A stretch of DNA of 64,000 nt, taken from positions 219,224 to 283,223 of the forward strand of contig JAIMKW010000001.1 in NCBI GenBank assembly GCA_020692215.1. Reading direction: 5' to 3'. This DNA comes from Sandarakinorhabdus sp. Lineage in GTDB: Bacteria > Pseudomonadota > Alphaproteobacteria > Sphingomonadales > Sphingomonadaceae. This document shows positions 51,428 through 60,635 of the stretch, piece by piece. The position numbers and the translations under genes were made by a program. Below the pieces are notes generated by a model that saw only the letters and a list, made by a program, of their open reading frames with translations, ran no database searches and had not been told where the DNA came from. Within the stretch, counting starts at the first letter, position 1. Each line of letters starts with the position of its first letter.

Positions 51428-52054
51428 ATGCCCTGCCGCCGCCTCCCGATGCTTGCCGCAACGCTTCCCGCCCTTTTGCTCATGGCGTGCGGTCAGCCCG
51501 AATCCACCCTGTCTCCGGCGCAGGAAGCAGCCCTGCTCAACAGTTCGCAACAGCTGGCAGACCGCTTCCAGCAGGATCTTCTGGCTGCCCTGAAATCGGC
51601 CATCGCTGCCGGCGGCCCTGTCGGCGCAATCGACACCTGCACCACGGTTGCACCGGCCATCGCCGCGCAACTCTCGGACGAATCCGGCGCCACTGTCCGA
51701 CGCACTGCGCTCAGGGTGCGCAACCCGGCATCAAAGCCCGATGCGTTCGAGCGCGAAACAATGTCGGCCTGGATCCGAGGCCCGGTCGGGTCTGATGGCA
51801 AACCCGCCGAACGCTTCCAGGCCTATGCCGATGAACAGGGCGCCCCGCAGGTTCGCTGGATGCGCGCCATCCCCACGGGAGACCTGTGCGTCACCTGCCA
51901 CGGCAGCGCGATAGCGCCTGATGTCGAAGCCGCAATTGCCGCGCGCTACCCCGACGATCGCGCGACCGGCTTTGCCCCCGGCGATCTGCGCGGAGCCTTT
52001 TCCATCAGCTGGGCAGGCCCTGCCGTGGCACAGGCGCTGCGCAAGGCGGGCTGA
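51428..52054 (+). CDS. Heme-binding DUF3365 (Tll0287-like) lipoprotein
   Basis: A 208-residue exported protein. The signal peptide ends in a lipobox (LLLMAC, Cys21). The body has the DUF3365 start (SQQLADRFQQDLLAALKSAI) and a c-type heme site CVTCH (Cys154, Cys157, His158) followed by GFAPGDLRGAFSISW, typical of the family, which adopts a PAS-like heme-binding fold in cyanobacterial Tll0287. Redox or gas-sensing roles are proposed but unproven. It is the last gene of the rightward sulfide/efflux operon, 14 bases after the TolC gene. A periplasmic heme protein next to a sulfide oxidising enzyme could accept electrons or bind sulfide. Confidence 0.9.
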   Translation: MPCRRLPMLAATLPALLLMACGQPESTLSPAQEAALLNSSQQLADRFQQDLLAALKSAIAAGGPVGAIDTCTTVAPAIAAQLSDESGATVRRTALRVRNPASKPDAFERETMSAWIRGPVGSDGKPAERFQAYADEQGAPQVRWMRAIPTGDLCVTCHGSAIAPDVEAAIAARYPDDRATGFAPGDLRGAFSISWAGPAVAQALRKAG

Positions 52055-52058
52055 GCCT

Positions 52059-52931
52059 TCAGCCGCGCTTTGCCGTCACCAGCCAGATGGCGGCCGGCAT
52101 GGTGACTCCACCCGGCTCCTCATGGGCGCGGTAGACCGCCTCCAGCTCCTGCTTCACCGTCGCCAGAAGCTCGGGTGGCGCGCCATCCAGAAGTTCGGCG
52201 ATGGAAAAGGCGCGCAGCGCGAATTCCACCGCCGAAGCCGGCGATGAACCCGGCCCGCCCAGCGCCAGCCTGTGCCCAAGCGGCACGATCCCGGTCGCCG
52301 TGAAGCCTCCGGCTTCCAGGATGGCACGCAGATAATCCGGGTCCGCCATCTGGAACGGCCCTGGCGCATGCGGATCGGCCTGCGGCACCTCCAAATGGCG
52401 CGCAACCACGCCGCGCATCTCCATCATCCAGGGGTTGTCGCGCGGATGCGCCCACACCGCCATGTCCAGCCGCCCGCCGGGCTTCAGCATGGCACCAAGG
52501 TTCCCGAACGCTGCGAACGGATCGGCAAAGAACATCACCCCGAAGCGGGAAAACAGCCGATCGAACGGCGCTGCCGCAGGCGTCGTCACAGCGGCATCGC
52601 CCAACAGGAAATCGGCATTGGAAATCCCGGCCGCCACGGCGCGGCGGCGCGCCTCGGCCACCAGCACGGGGGAAACATCCAGCCCGGTCGCAGTTCCATC
52701 CGGCCCCACGGCGGCTGCGATCTGCCGGGTCGTCCACCCGCCGCCGCACCCGATATCCACCACATGCTCGCCCGGCCCATATCCGGCTTGCGCCAGCACA
52801 GCTTTGCCGATCGGCGCCAGCATCGCTTCGAAGCGGTCCACATCGCTCAGCCAGCGCGCGCCGCGTACACCGGCCCAATCCTCGATCCCCGGCTCCGGGG
52901 CCTTGCCGCCACTGTCTGTCATATCCCCCAT
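52059..52931 (-). CDS. Class I SAM-dependent methyltransferase
   Basis: A 290-residue soluble methyltransferase. The SAM-binding motif is VVDIGCGGGWTTRQIAAAVGPDGTATGLDVSPVLVAEARR, followed by FDRLFSRFGVMFFADPFAAFGNLGAMLKPGGRL, the standard Rossmann order. The sequence is closest to the Methyltransf_11/25 families that act on small molecules. The start is not certain: ATG 52931 (MGDMTDSGG) or ATG 52922 are possible, and the frame is open further upstream without similarity. It converges on the heme protein gene and is divergent from the isomerase. Substrate unknown. Confidence 0.88.
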   Translation of the reverse strand: MGDMTDSGGKAPEPGIEDWAGVRGARWLSDVDRFEAMLAPIGKAVLAQAGYGPGEHVVDIGCGGGWTTRQIAAAVGPDGTATGLDVSPVLVAEARRRAVAAGISNADFLLGDAAVTTPAAAPFDRLFSRFGVMFFADPFAAFGNLGAMLKPGGRLDMAVWAHPRDNPWMMEMRGVVARHLEVPQADPHAPGPFQMADPDYLRAILEAGGFTATGIVPLGHRLALGGPGSSPASAVEFALRAFSIAELLDGAPPELLATVKQELEAVYRAHEEPGGVTMPAAIWLVTAKRG

Positions 52932-52984
52932 CTGGCGCAGCTTTGCCCGATCGTCCAGACTGCGAACCGCAGATGGAGAGTGCG

Positions 52985-53575
52985 ATGGAAACGCTGAAAT
53001 TCCTGTTCGATTACGGCAGCCCGACAAGCTATCTCGCATGGAAGCGCCTGCCCGGCCTTCTCCAGCGCACTGGCGCCACGCTGGAACCCGTTCCCATTCT
53101 GCTTGGCGCCGTCTTCAAGGCAACAGGCAACAGCTCGCCCGCCATGATCCCGGCCAAGGCGCGCTGGATGTTCGAGGACATGGCGCTCTGGGCGAAAGCC
53201 GCCGGCACGACGCTTGCGACCAATCCGCATTTCCCGGTCAACACCACAAGGCTGATGCGCGGCGCGGTGCTGGCAATCGATCGTGGCGAATTCACGGCCC
53301 ATTCCAACGCCATGTTCGATGGCATGTGGAAAGAGGCCCGCAACATGGGGGAAGAGGGCGTTGTCGCTCAGGTGCTGGAAAGCGCCGGGCTCGATGCCGC
53401 CGCCTATGCCGCCGCCGCCGAAGACCCGGCCATCAAGGACAGGCTGCGCGCCAACACCGAAGGTGCCGTTGCAGCCGGCATGTTCGGCGCCCCCAGCTTT
53501 CTCGTAGGCAACCGGCTGTTCTTCGGGCAGGACAGGATGGATTTCGTCGAAGCCGCGCTGAAGGGCGAACTGTGA
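52985..53575 (+). CDS. 2-hydroxychromene-2-carboxylate isomerase family protein
   Basis: A 196-residue kappa-class GST/DsbA-fold enzyme. It begins METLKFLFDYGSPTSYLAWK, where Ser12 is the glutathione-contacting residue of the FDxxSPxxYL motif, and ends with the cis-proline region MFGAPSFLVGNRLFFGQDRMDFVE. Family members interconvert hydroxychromene carboxylate and benzylidene pyruvate in aromatic degradation, though many act on other glutathione-linked substrates. No other naphthalene genes are near. The GTG start of the next gene overlaps its stop. Confidence 0.92.
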   Translation: METLKFLFDYGSPTSYLAWKRLPGLLQRTGATLEPVPILLGAVFKATGNSSPAMIPAKARWMFEDMALWAKAAGTTLATNPHFPVNTTRLMRGAVLAIDRGEFTAHSNAMFDGMWKEARNMGEEGVVAQVLESAGLDAAAYAAAAEDPAIKDRLRANTEGAVAAGMFGAPSFLVGNRLFFGQDRMDFVEAALKGEL

Positions 53576-54306
53576 ACGCCCCCGTTTCCCCCGTTGTGCT
53601 GGTTGTCGGTGCCGGCGATGCGCTGGGCGGCGCCATTGCCCGCCGCTTCGCACGCGAAGGCTTCACGGCCTGTGTTGTTCGCCGCAATGCCGACCAGCTA
53701 GCCCCTCTGGTTGCCGCCATTGCAGCAGAGGGCGGCCGCGCAATCCCCTTCGGCGCCGACGCCAGGCTGGAAGAGACAATGGTCGATCTCGTGAACCACA
53801 TAGAGGCGGATATCGGGCCGATCCGGGTCGCGGTTCACAATATTGGCGCGAATGTGAAGTTCGGGATCCGCGAAACCACCGCGCGTGTCTATCGCAAGGT
53901 ATGGGAAATGTGCGCCTTTTCGGCGTTTCTTGTGGGCCGGGAATCGGCGCGCGTGATGGTTCCGCGCGGCGAGGGGACGATCCTGTTCACGGGCGCCACC
54001 GCAAGCGTCCGCGGTGGGGCGGGCTTTGCGGCCTTTGCCGGCGGCAAGCACGCGCTTCGCGCGCTTGCGCAGTCCATGGCGCGCGAACTGGGGCCCCAGG
54101 GCATCTATGTCGCCCACAGCATCATCGACGGCCCCATCGACACCGCGTTCATCCGCGACAATTTCCCCGAACGCTACGCCCTGAAGGCAGAAGACGGCAT
54201 CCTTGATCCCGATTCCATCGCAGACGCCTACTGGCACCTTCACACCCAGCACCGAACCGCATGGACACACGAGCTTGACCTCAGGCCCTGGACGGAAATC
54301 TGGTAG
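53572..54306 (+). CDS. Atypical SDR lacking the catalytic tyrosine
   Basis: A 244-residue protein with an SDR Rossmann fold: VLVVGAGDALGGAIARRFAREG (nucleotide loop 13-20, GAGDALGG instead of TGxxxGxG), HNIGANVKF (89-92), Ser145 (GATASVRGGAGF), Phe155 where the catalytic Tyr should be (AAFAGGKHALR), Lys159, and GPIDTAFIRDNFPE. The missing Tyr means ordinary hydride-transfer chemistry is unlikely; a cofactor-binding or regulatory role or a different mechanism is possible. The start is GTG, overlapping the isomerase stop (GTGA), so the two are coupled and may share a pathway. Confidence 0.9.
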   Translation: MNAPVSPVVLVVGAGDALGGAIARRFAREGFTACVVRRNADQLAPLVAAIAAEGGRAIPFGADARLEETMVDLVNHIEADIGPIRVAVHNIGANVKFGIRETTARVYRKVWEMCAFSAFLVGRESARVMVPRGEGTILFTGATASVRGGAGFAAFAGGKHALRALAQSMARELGPQGIYVAHSIIDGPIDTAFIRDNFPERYALKAEDGILDPDSIADAYWHLHTQHRTAWTHELDLRPWTEIW

Positions 54307-54373
54307 CACCGCAAAGACGGCCCAGCCGCCGATCACAAGCAATCCACCGGAAGCGACACGAAAAAGGGAAATA

Positions 54374-54449
<76 letters not shown>

Positions 54450-54567
54450 ATCCTGCCGGCGGCACGTCAGCGCAGCCAGAACACCCGCGAATATCTGATG
54501 GGCCGCGGGAGGCGGGGCGTTAGCAACTGGGCCCGGGCTTGTCCAGCCGATTCGTCATGCACAGTTC

Positions 54568-55683
54568 TCAGATGTGGCGCAGCTCGCGCTGGCGGTAAAT
54601 GCTCATCAGCATCCCGAACGCGATCATCACCGTCAGCATGGCGCTTCCGCCATAGCTCACCAGCGGAAAGGGAATTCCCACCACCGGTGCCAGCCCCATC
54701 ACCATCATGGTATTGATCAGCACATAGAAGAAAATGGTCATCGAAAGACCGGCCGCCAGCAGCCTGCCGAACACAGTCTGTGTCTGGAACGAAAGCCTTA
54801 TGCCCCAGTTCAGGAATATCCCATAGCACAGCAGCAGGCCAACGCCGCCCGCCAGGCCCCATTCCTCGGCCATGGTCGCGAACACGAAATCGGTTTGCTG
54901 CTCGGGCAGATATTGCAGGTGGCTCTGCGATCCCTGCAAAAAGCCCTTGCCGCTGATCCCGCCCGATCCGATTGCAATCTTCGATTGGGTGATATGGTAT
55001 CCCGCGCCCAGCGGATCAGCTTCCGGATCCAGAAAGATGGCGACGCGACGTTTCTGGTAATCCTCCAGCAGATTGTAGAGGAAGGGCAGCGCCGCCAGCC
55101 CGATTGCGCCGGGTATGAGGAACCAGCGCAGTGGCAGCCCGCCAAGGAACATGATGGTCAGCCCGCCGGCAAGAATCATCAGCGATGTGCCAAGATCGGG
55201 CTGCAGCAGCACGAAGCCGACAGGCAGGGCGATCATCAGCAGCGGCGGCCAGATGCCGGCCAAGGTGCCGGAATAGCCGCGCGGCAGAAAATGATAGAAG
55301 CGCGCCAGCGCCAGCACGATGGCGATCTTCATCAGTTCCGAGGGCTGCAGCCGAATGACACCAAGGTCCAGCCACCGCTGCGATCCGCCCGACACAGCGC
55401 CCAGAAGCTCGGTTGCAATCAGCGCTGCAAGAATGGCCGCATAGGCCGGATAGGCAATCCCCAGCCAGACACGCATGGGCACTTGCGACAGCGCCATGGC
55501 AAGGCCAAGAGACAGGCTGAAGCGGATTGCATGGTTCAGCGCCCAGGGCGTCATGCTGCCCCCGGCTGCCGAGTAGAGCACAACAACCGCAAACGCCCCG
55601 ATTGCCGACACCAGAAAGATGATGCGCCAGGGCAACTGCAGAATCCGCTGCGGCCAGCGCGCATTGAGAAGCCCCATCATCAT
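54568..55683 (-). CDS. rodA: Rod-shape-determining SEDS glycosyltransferase RodA
   Basis: A 371-residue polytopic SEDS-family peptidoglycan polymerase that works with PBP2 in cell elongation. About ten transmembrane helices are seen. Typical segments are GSQRWLDLGVIRLQPSELMKIAIVLALARFYH, LLQPDLGTSLMILAGGLTIMFLGG, FATMAEEWGLAGG with the conserved acidic residue, and GIPFPLVSYGGSAMLTVMIAFGMLMSI. The ATG at 55683 overlaps the stop of the PBP2 gene; three successive ATG codons follow each other. It is the last gene of mreB-mreC-mreD-mrdA-rodA. Confidence 0.96.
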   Translation of the reverse strand: MMMGLLNARWPQRILQLPWRIIFLVSAIGAFAVVVLYSAAGGSMTPWALNHAIRFSLSLGLAMALSQVPMRVWLGIAYPAYAAILAALIATELLGAVSGGSQRWLDLGVIRLQPSELMKIAIVLALARFYHFLPRGYSGTLAGIWPPLLMIALPVGFVLLQPDLGTSLMILAGGLTIMFLGGLPLRWFLIPGAIGLAALPFLYNLLEDYQKRRVAIFLDPEADPLGAGYHITQSKIAIGSGGISGKGFLQGSQSHLQYLPEQQTDFVFATMAEEWGLAGGVGLLLCYGIFLNWGIRLSFQTQTVFGRLLAAGLSMTIFFYVLINTMMVMGLAPVVGIPFPLVSYGGSAMLTVMIAFGMLMSIYRQRELRHI

Positions 55684-57644
55684 GGCTGGACGGATCCCGG
55701 CGCGGCTTCGGGGGGAGGGGGCCCGGCCGGCGTTGGCCCCGCCTGCGCCGCCGCCTGTGCCGCGGCTTCTGCCCGCGCTTGCGCTGCCGCGCGCGCGCGT
55801 CGTGCCTGTTCGCGCGTTTCCAGCACACGCGCCAGCGCGGCTTCTGCCTTTTCCCGGTCGTAGATCCACGTCAGCAGGTCGCGTGCAATGGGCGCTGCCG
55901 CCTGCGAACCCGAACTGCCATGTTCCACGATCACACTGATGGCATAGCGCGGCGCTTCCACGGGCGCGAACGCCACGAACAGCGCATGGTCGCGGAATTT
56001 CCACGGCAGGCTCGCGTTGCTGCGCACTCCCCGGCGCCGTTCGGCAGCGGTGATCCGCCGAACCTGGGCGGTTCCCGTCTTCCCTGCGACAGTGATTCCC
56101 TCCACGGGAAGCCGCGCGCCCCGCGCCGTTCCGCCCGGCCCGTTCACCACATCGTTCATCCCCTGCCGCACCTCCTCCAGATAGGCAGGCGGGATGGCGA
56201 GCGGCTCGAACAGCGGCAGTGTTTCAGAAGGCTTCATCCGCGGTTCCACCAGCCGTCCCGTGGCGATGCGCGCGGTCATCACGGCAAGCTGCAGCGGGTT
56301 GGCGATCAGATAGCCCTGCCCGATCGCCATGTTCAGCGTATCCGCGACAGACCAGGCCTGGCCGTAGCGATCCTTCTTCCAGGCCGGGTCGGGCACAAGG
56401 CCCTTGCGCTGGATCGGCATGGGAAGATCGAACTTGGCCTCCAGCCCCAGCTTGCGCGCCATGTCGGCCACGGCCTGGGCGCCGATCCGCCGCGCCGTCG
56501 CGTAGAAAAACACATTGCAGCTTTTCGCGATGCCCGATCGCATGGCAACGGTGCCGTGGCCGCTGCGGCGGTGGCAATGCCATGTGTTGCCGCCAACGGT
56601 GTAACGGCCGCTGCAGAACACGGTGTCTGTCGGCAGCACCCCTTCCGAAAGCGCCGCAAGCGCCGTCACCATCTTGAAGGTCGATCCCGGCACATAAAGG
56701 CCCTGCAGCGTCTTGTTCAAAAGCGGCTTTGCCTCATCGTCCTGAAGCTCTTTCCACAGCTTCGAAGGGATGCGGTTGGAAAACACATTCGGGTCGAACG
56801 CGGGCATCGACAGCAGGCACTTGATGTCGCCGGTCAGGCAGTCGATCACCACCGCGCTCACACTTTCCGTGCCCACGCGCGCCGCGGCATAGGCCTGCAG
56901 GCCGCGGTCGATGGTCAGCTGCACGGTGCCGCCGGGCACATCGGGCCGCGTATCCAGCTCCTGCACGATCCGGCCGCGCGCATTCACCTCCACCCGCCGC
57001 GCGCCGGGCTTTCCCCGCAGGCTATCCTCCTGCGCGCGCTCCACGCCATCCTTCCCCACCCGGAAGCCGGGCAACAGATACAGCGGGTCGCGGGCCTTCC
57101 GATACTGCTCGGCCGTTGGCGGGCCCACATAGCCGACCAGATGCCCAAAGGCCGGGCCATCGGGATAGTGGCGCACATAGGTCTTCAGCGGCTGCAGGCC
57201 GTCCATGTCGGCCAGCTCCAGGTTCAGCGCGGCATAAGCATCCCAGCCGATATCGTCGGCAATCGCAACCGATGCGGAAGGCGGCGCTTCGCGCGCGGCC
57301 TCGCGGATCCGCGCCCGGTCGGCATCGTCCAGCGGAACGATCGCCCCGATCCGCTCCAGCGCAGCCTCAAGATCCCCCACAAGCGAAGGGGTCAGTTCCA
57401 CGGCATAGGCCGGACGGTTGGTGGCAAGCGCAGCCCCGGTCGCATCGACAATCCAGCCGCGCCGCGGAGGGATCAGGTGAAGGGCGACGCGATTGTCTTC
57501 AGCGGCCGTTGTGTAACGGTCGGCTTCGGCTATCGAAAGCTGCGCCATCCGGCCGATCAGCGCCGCACCGGCCACCACCTGCACCCCGCCGAGAAAAAAG
57601 GCGCGGCGGTCGAACAGCAGCCGTGATTCGCCGTCGCCCGCCAT
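55680..57644 (-). CDS. mrdA: Penicillin-binding protein 2 (elongasome transpeptidase)
   Basis: A 654-residue class B transpeptidase. One N-terminal transmembrane helix (FFLGGVQVVAGAALIGRMA), the PBP dimerisation domain, and the transpeptidase motifs: Ser321-Thr-Phe-Lys324 (PGSTFKMVTAL), Ser375-Cys-Asn377 (AKSCNVFFY) and KTGTAQ (VAGKTGTAQVRR). After the catalytic domain is a tail of about 60 residues rich in Ala and Pro (RARAAAQARAEAAAQAAAQ) that is low complexity and presumably disordered. It is coupled to rodA by overlap and starts five bases after the mreD stop. Confidence 0.96.
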   Translation of the reverse strand: MAGDGESRLLFDRRAFFLGGVQVVAGAALIGRMAQLSIAEADRYTTAAEDNRVALHLIPPRRGWIVDATGAALATNRPAYAVELTPSLVGDLEAALERIGAIVPLDDADRARIREAAREAPPSASVAIADDIGWDAYAALNLELADMDGLQPLKTYVRHYPDGPAFGHLVGYVGPPTAEQYRKARDPLYLLPGFRVGKDGVERAQEDSLRGKPGARRVEVNARGRIVQELDTRPDVPGGTVQLTIDRGLQAYAAARVGTESVSAVVIDCLTGDIKCLLSMPAFDPNVFSNRIPSKLWKELQDDEAKPLLNKTLQGLYVPGSTFKMVTALAALSEGVLPTDTVFCSGRYTVGGNTWHCHRRSGHGTVAMRSGIAKSCNVFFYATARRIGAQAVADMARKLGLEAKFDLPMPIQRKGLVPDPAWKKDRYGQAWSVADTLNMAIGQGYLIANPLQLAVMTARIATGRLVEPRMKPSETLPLFEPLAIPPAYLEEVRQGMNDVVNGPGGTARGARLPVEGITVAGKTGTAQVRRITAAERRRGVRSNASLPWKFRDHALFVAFAPVEAPRYAISVIVEHGSSGSQAAAPIARDLLTWIYDREKAEAALARVLETREQARRARAAAQARAEAAAQAAAQAGPTPAGPPPPEAAPGSVQP

Positions 57645-57649
57645 GCCCG

Positions 57650-58165
57650 TCAGAAGCTCGGTTCGATGATGCGCCGCTGGATGCGGGCAGCGATGGTCAC
57701 CACCAGCGGATAGGCCAGAAGGGTGATCGCGGCCTGCGCTGCCAGCGGCGCCAGCGGCGCTGCGCTTCCGGTGAAGCCCAGCAATTGCCAGGTCAGCACA
57801 TGCACGGCCAGAACAAGAAGGCCGGTGAAAACCCAGTCGATGAACAGGCTGTGCCCTTCCACCCGTGCTTCGCCCAGCCGCACAGCAATGACAGCGCCGG
57901 GAAACAGCAGGGCCGAAAGCCCAAGCGGCAGCCCGCTCACCAGATCAGCGAACAGGCCGAGGATGAACGCAGCCCAGGCCGGCATCAGCCGGGGCTGCAG
58001 GCTGGCCCAGATGATGACCAGAAGCAGCGCCAGGTGCGGCATCGCTCCGCCAGCCAGCGGCACCGGCAGCGCCATCAGCAGCGTCGCCAGAAAAACCGAA
58101 AGGGCCGGCGTGGCGCGCCGGATGCGCTCGCCGGGAAGGCCATCGTCTTCATCGAAGATGCTCAT
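57650..58165 (-). CDS. mreD: Rod-shape-determining protein MreD
   Basis: A 171-residue integral membrane protein of the elongasome. About five helices are seen: ALSVFLATLLMALPVPLAG, HLALLLVIIWASLQP, AWAAFILGLFADLVSGLPLGLSALLFP, VFTGLLVLAVHVLTWQLLG and AAQAAITLLAYPLVVTIAARI. The FADLVSGLPLG segment is the most conserved part of the family. Its ATG overlaps the mreC stop. Identification rests on this pattern plus position. Confidence 0.93.
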   Translation of the reverse strand: MSIFDEDDGLPGERIRRATPALSVFLATLLMALPVPLAGGAMPHLALLLVIIWASLQPRLMPAWAAFILGLFADLVSGLPLGLSALLFPGAVIAVRLGEARVEGHSLFIDWVFTGLLVLAVHVLTWQLLGFTGSAAPLAPLAAQAAITLLAYPLVVTIAARIQRRIIEPSF

Positions 58166-59199
58166 GGGCGCCCAAACTGCGTTTGAGCAGGAGAAAGTCC
58201 AGCCTGCGATTGCGCCGAAGCGGGCGCACCCTGCGCCGGTCCAGCCGCCGCGGCGACGGGCACAACGGGCCGGTCAGGCTCCGATGGCGCGGGCGTTGCC
58301 GGCACGAACTCCGGCGGCGGTAGCCAGGGGGCTTCCACCATCACCGGCCCCAGCCCGGTGGGATTGGCCAGCGGGCGTGCCTTGGGAACAGCCTGGTCCG
58401 TGCGTACGATCACGGCCACCGGAACCCCCGGCGGGAACAATCCGCCGTCGCCGCTCGTCACCAATTGATCGCCTACCCTCAGCGCATCCGATCCCGATGC
58501 GATATCATAGGCAAAGTCCAGCAGCGTGCCGCCGGTGCCCATGGCAAGGCCCGTCCAGCCATTGCGCAGCACCTTCACTGGAACCCGGCTGTTGGCGTCG
58601 GTCAGCAGCATGATCCGCGCTGCGGTCCGGCCGGTGTCTGTCACGCGCCCGGCAAGGCCATCGGCCGCGATCACCGGCATGCGCGGGCGAACCCCGTCGG
58701 CGGTGCCAACGCTGATGATGGCGCTGCGAACACCGGCATTGGCGGATGCCGCAGAAGCCACGCCGCTTGCCACCAGCCGTCGTTCCGGGCGGCGCAGGGC
58801 GATCAGCCGTTCCATGCGCTGCAGTTCAAGGGCCAGCACGTCGGCCTTGCCGGCGCGCGCTGTGGCGGCGGCCAGTTCCGCCTGCAGGGCCCGGTTGCTT
58901 TCCACCACCCGCAGATGGTCTCCCACAAACCCGCCGATGCGGCGAATGCCATCAGCCGGGGCCCGCGCGACAGAGATCATGGGCGAAAGCGCATCCAGCG
59001 TCGCGCCGCGCATCCGCGAACCCAGCTCGGGGTTGACGCTCTGCATCACCAGAAGAAGCAGCGCAAAGGCCAGGATCACGCCCGATATCAGCGCACCCAG
59101 AAGCGCAAGATTGCTGTCGCGCCGGGCAAAGCTGGTTCGCCGGGCAGGGCGCAGCCGTGCAGGGGCAGGGCGCAAACGCGAAGAGGGGGGCCGGCTCAT
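58162..59199 (-). CDS. mreC: Rod-shape-determining protein MreC
   Basis: A 345-residue periplasmic scaffold anchored by one N-terminal helix (LALLGALISGVILAFALLLLVM) and followed by a coiled coil (NRALQAELAAATARAGKADVLALELQRMERLIALRR) and the double beta-barrel core (SVGTADGVRPRMPVIAADGLAGRVTDTGRTAARIMLLTDANSRVPV). A Pro/Ala/Gln-rich tail extends 60 residues past the core. It overlaps mreD by four bases. A 102-bp gap with a small hairpin separates it from mreB. Confidence 0.96.
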   Translation of the reverse strand: MSRPPSSRLRPAPARLRPARRTSFARRDSNLALLGALISGVILAFALLLLVMQSVNPELGSRMRGATLDALSPMISVARAPADGIRRIGGFVGDHLRVVESNRALQAELAAATARAGKADVLALELQRMERLIALRRPERRLVASGVASAASANAGVRSAIISVGTADGVRPRMPVIAADGLAGRVTDTGRTAARIMLLTDANSRVPVKVLRNGWTGLAMGTGGTLLDFAYDIASGSDALRVGDQLVTSGDGGLFPPGVPVAVIVRTDQAVPKARPLANPTGLGPVMVEAPWLPPPEFVPATPAPSEPDRPVVPVAAAAGPAQGAPASAQSQAGLSPAQTQFGRP

Positions 59200-59280
59200 G
59201 GCTTGGCGAAAGGCCGTAACGTCATAATCTCATCCGCTTACAGCCGGCCTGCCTCCAGCGACAGTGCCGGAACGCTCCGG

Positions 59281-59300
59281 AAGGCCCCGGTTCGGGCCTT
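59281..59300 (-). terminator. Hairpin between mreB and mreC, possible attenuator
   Basis: AAGGCCC (59281-59287), a six-base loop and GGGCCTT (59294-59300) form a perfect seven-base stem starting one base after the mreB stop. On the minus strand it is followed by CCGG rather than a T tract, so it may lower downstream expression or stabilise the mreB message rather than terminate fully. Confidence 0.4.
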
Positions 59301-59301
59301 T

Positions 59302-60360
<1,059 letters not shown>

Positions 60361-60635
60361 TCAAAAACATTGGGGTAACATCAAGGGTCGGGGCCGGGCG
60401 CCAGACTGCTCCGCCCGATGCTGACCGGTCCATGGCGCCACGCCACCGCACGCACCGTGCGCGGGCAGCGCAGTCCGGAGCCGGCGGGGCCGCGCCAGGT
60501 GCCGGGGCGAACACTGTTGCGGAATAGTGTCGGGCATAGGCGAGCGCCCTTTGGGGCGCAAGAGGCAGCAAGCATCCTTCGGAGCGCCCGCCCCCCTTGC
60601 ACAGCAGCCCGATTGGGTGCGAGACGATCAACGCC

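Noticed and set aside
52985..54306. Naphthalene degradation cluster
   Set aside because: The isomerase homologue is alone apart from an atypical SDR; no ring dioxygenase, dihydrodiol dehydrogenase or aldolase genes.
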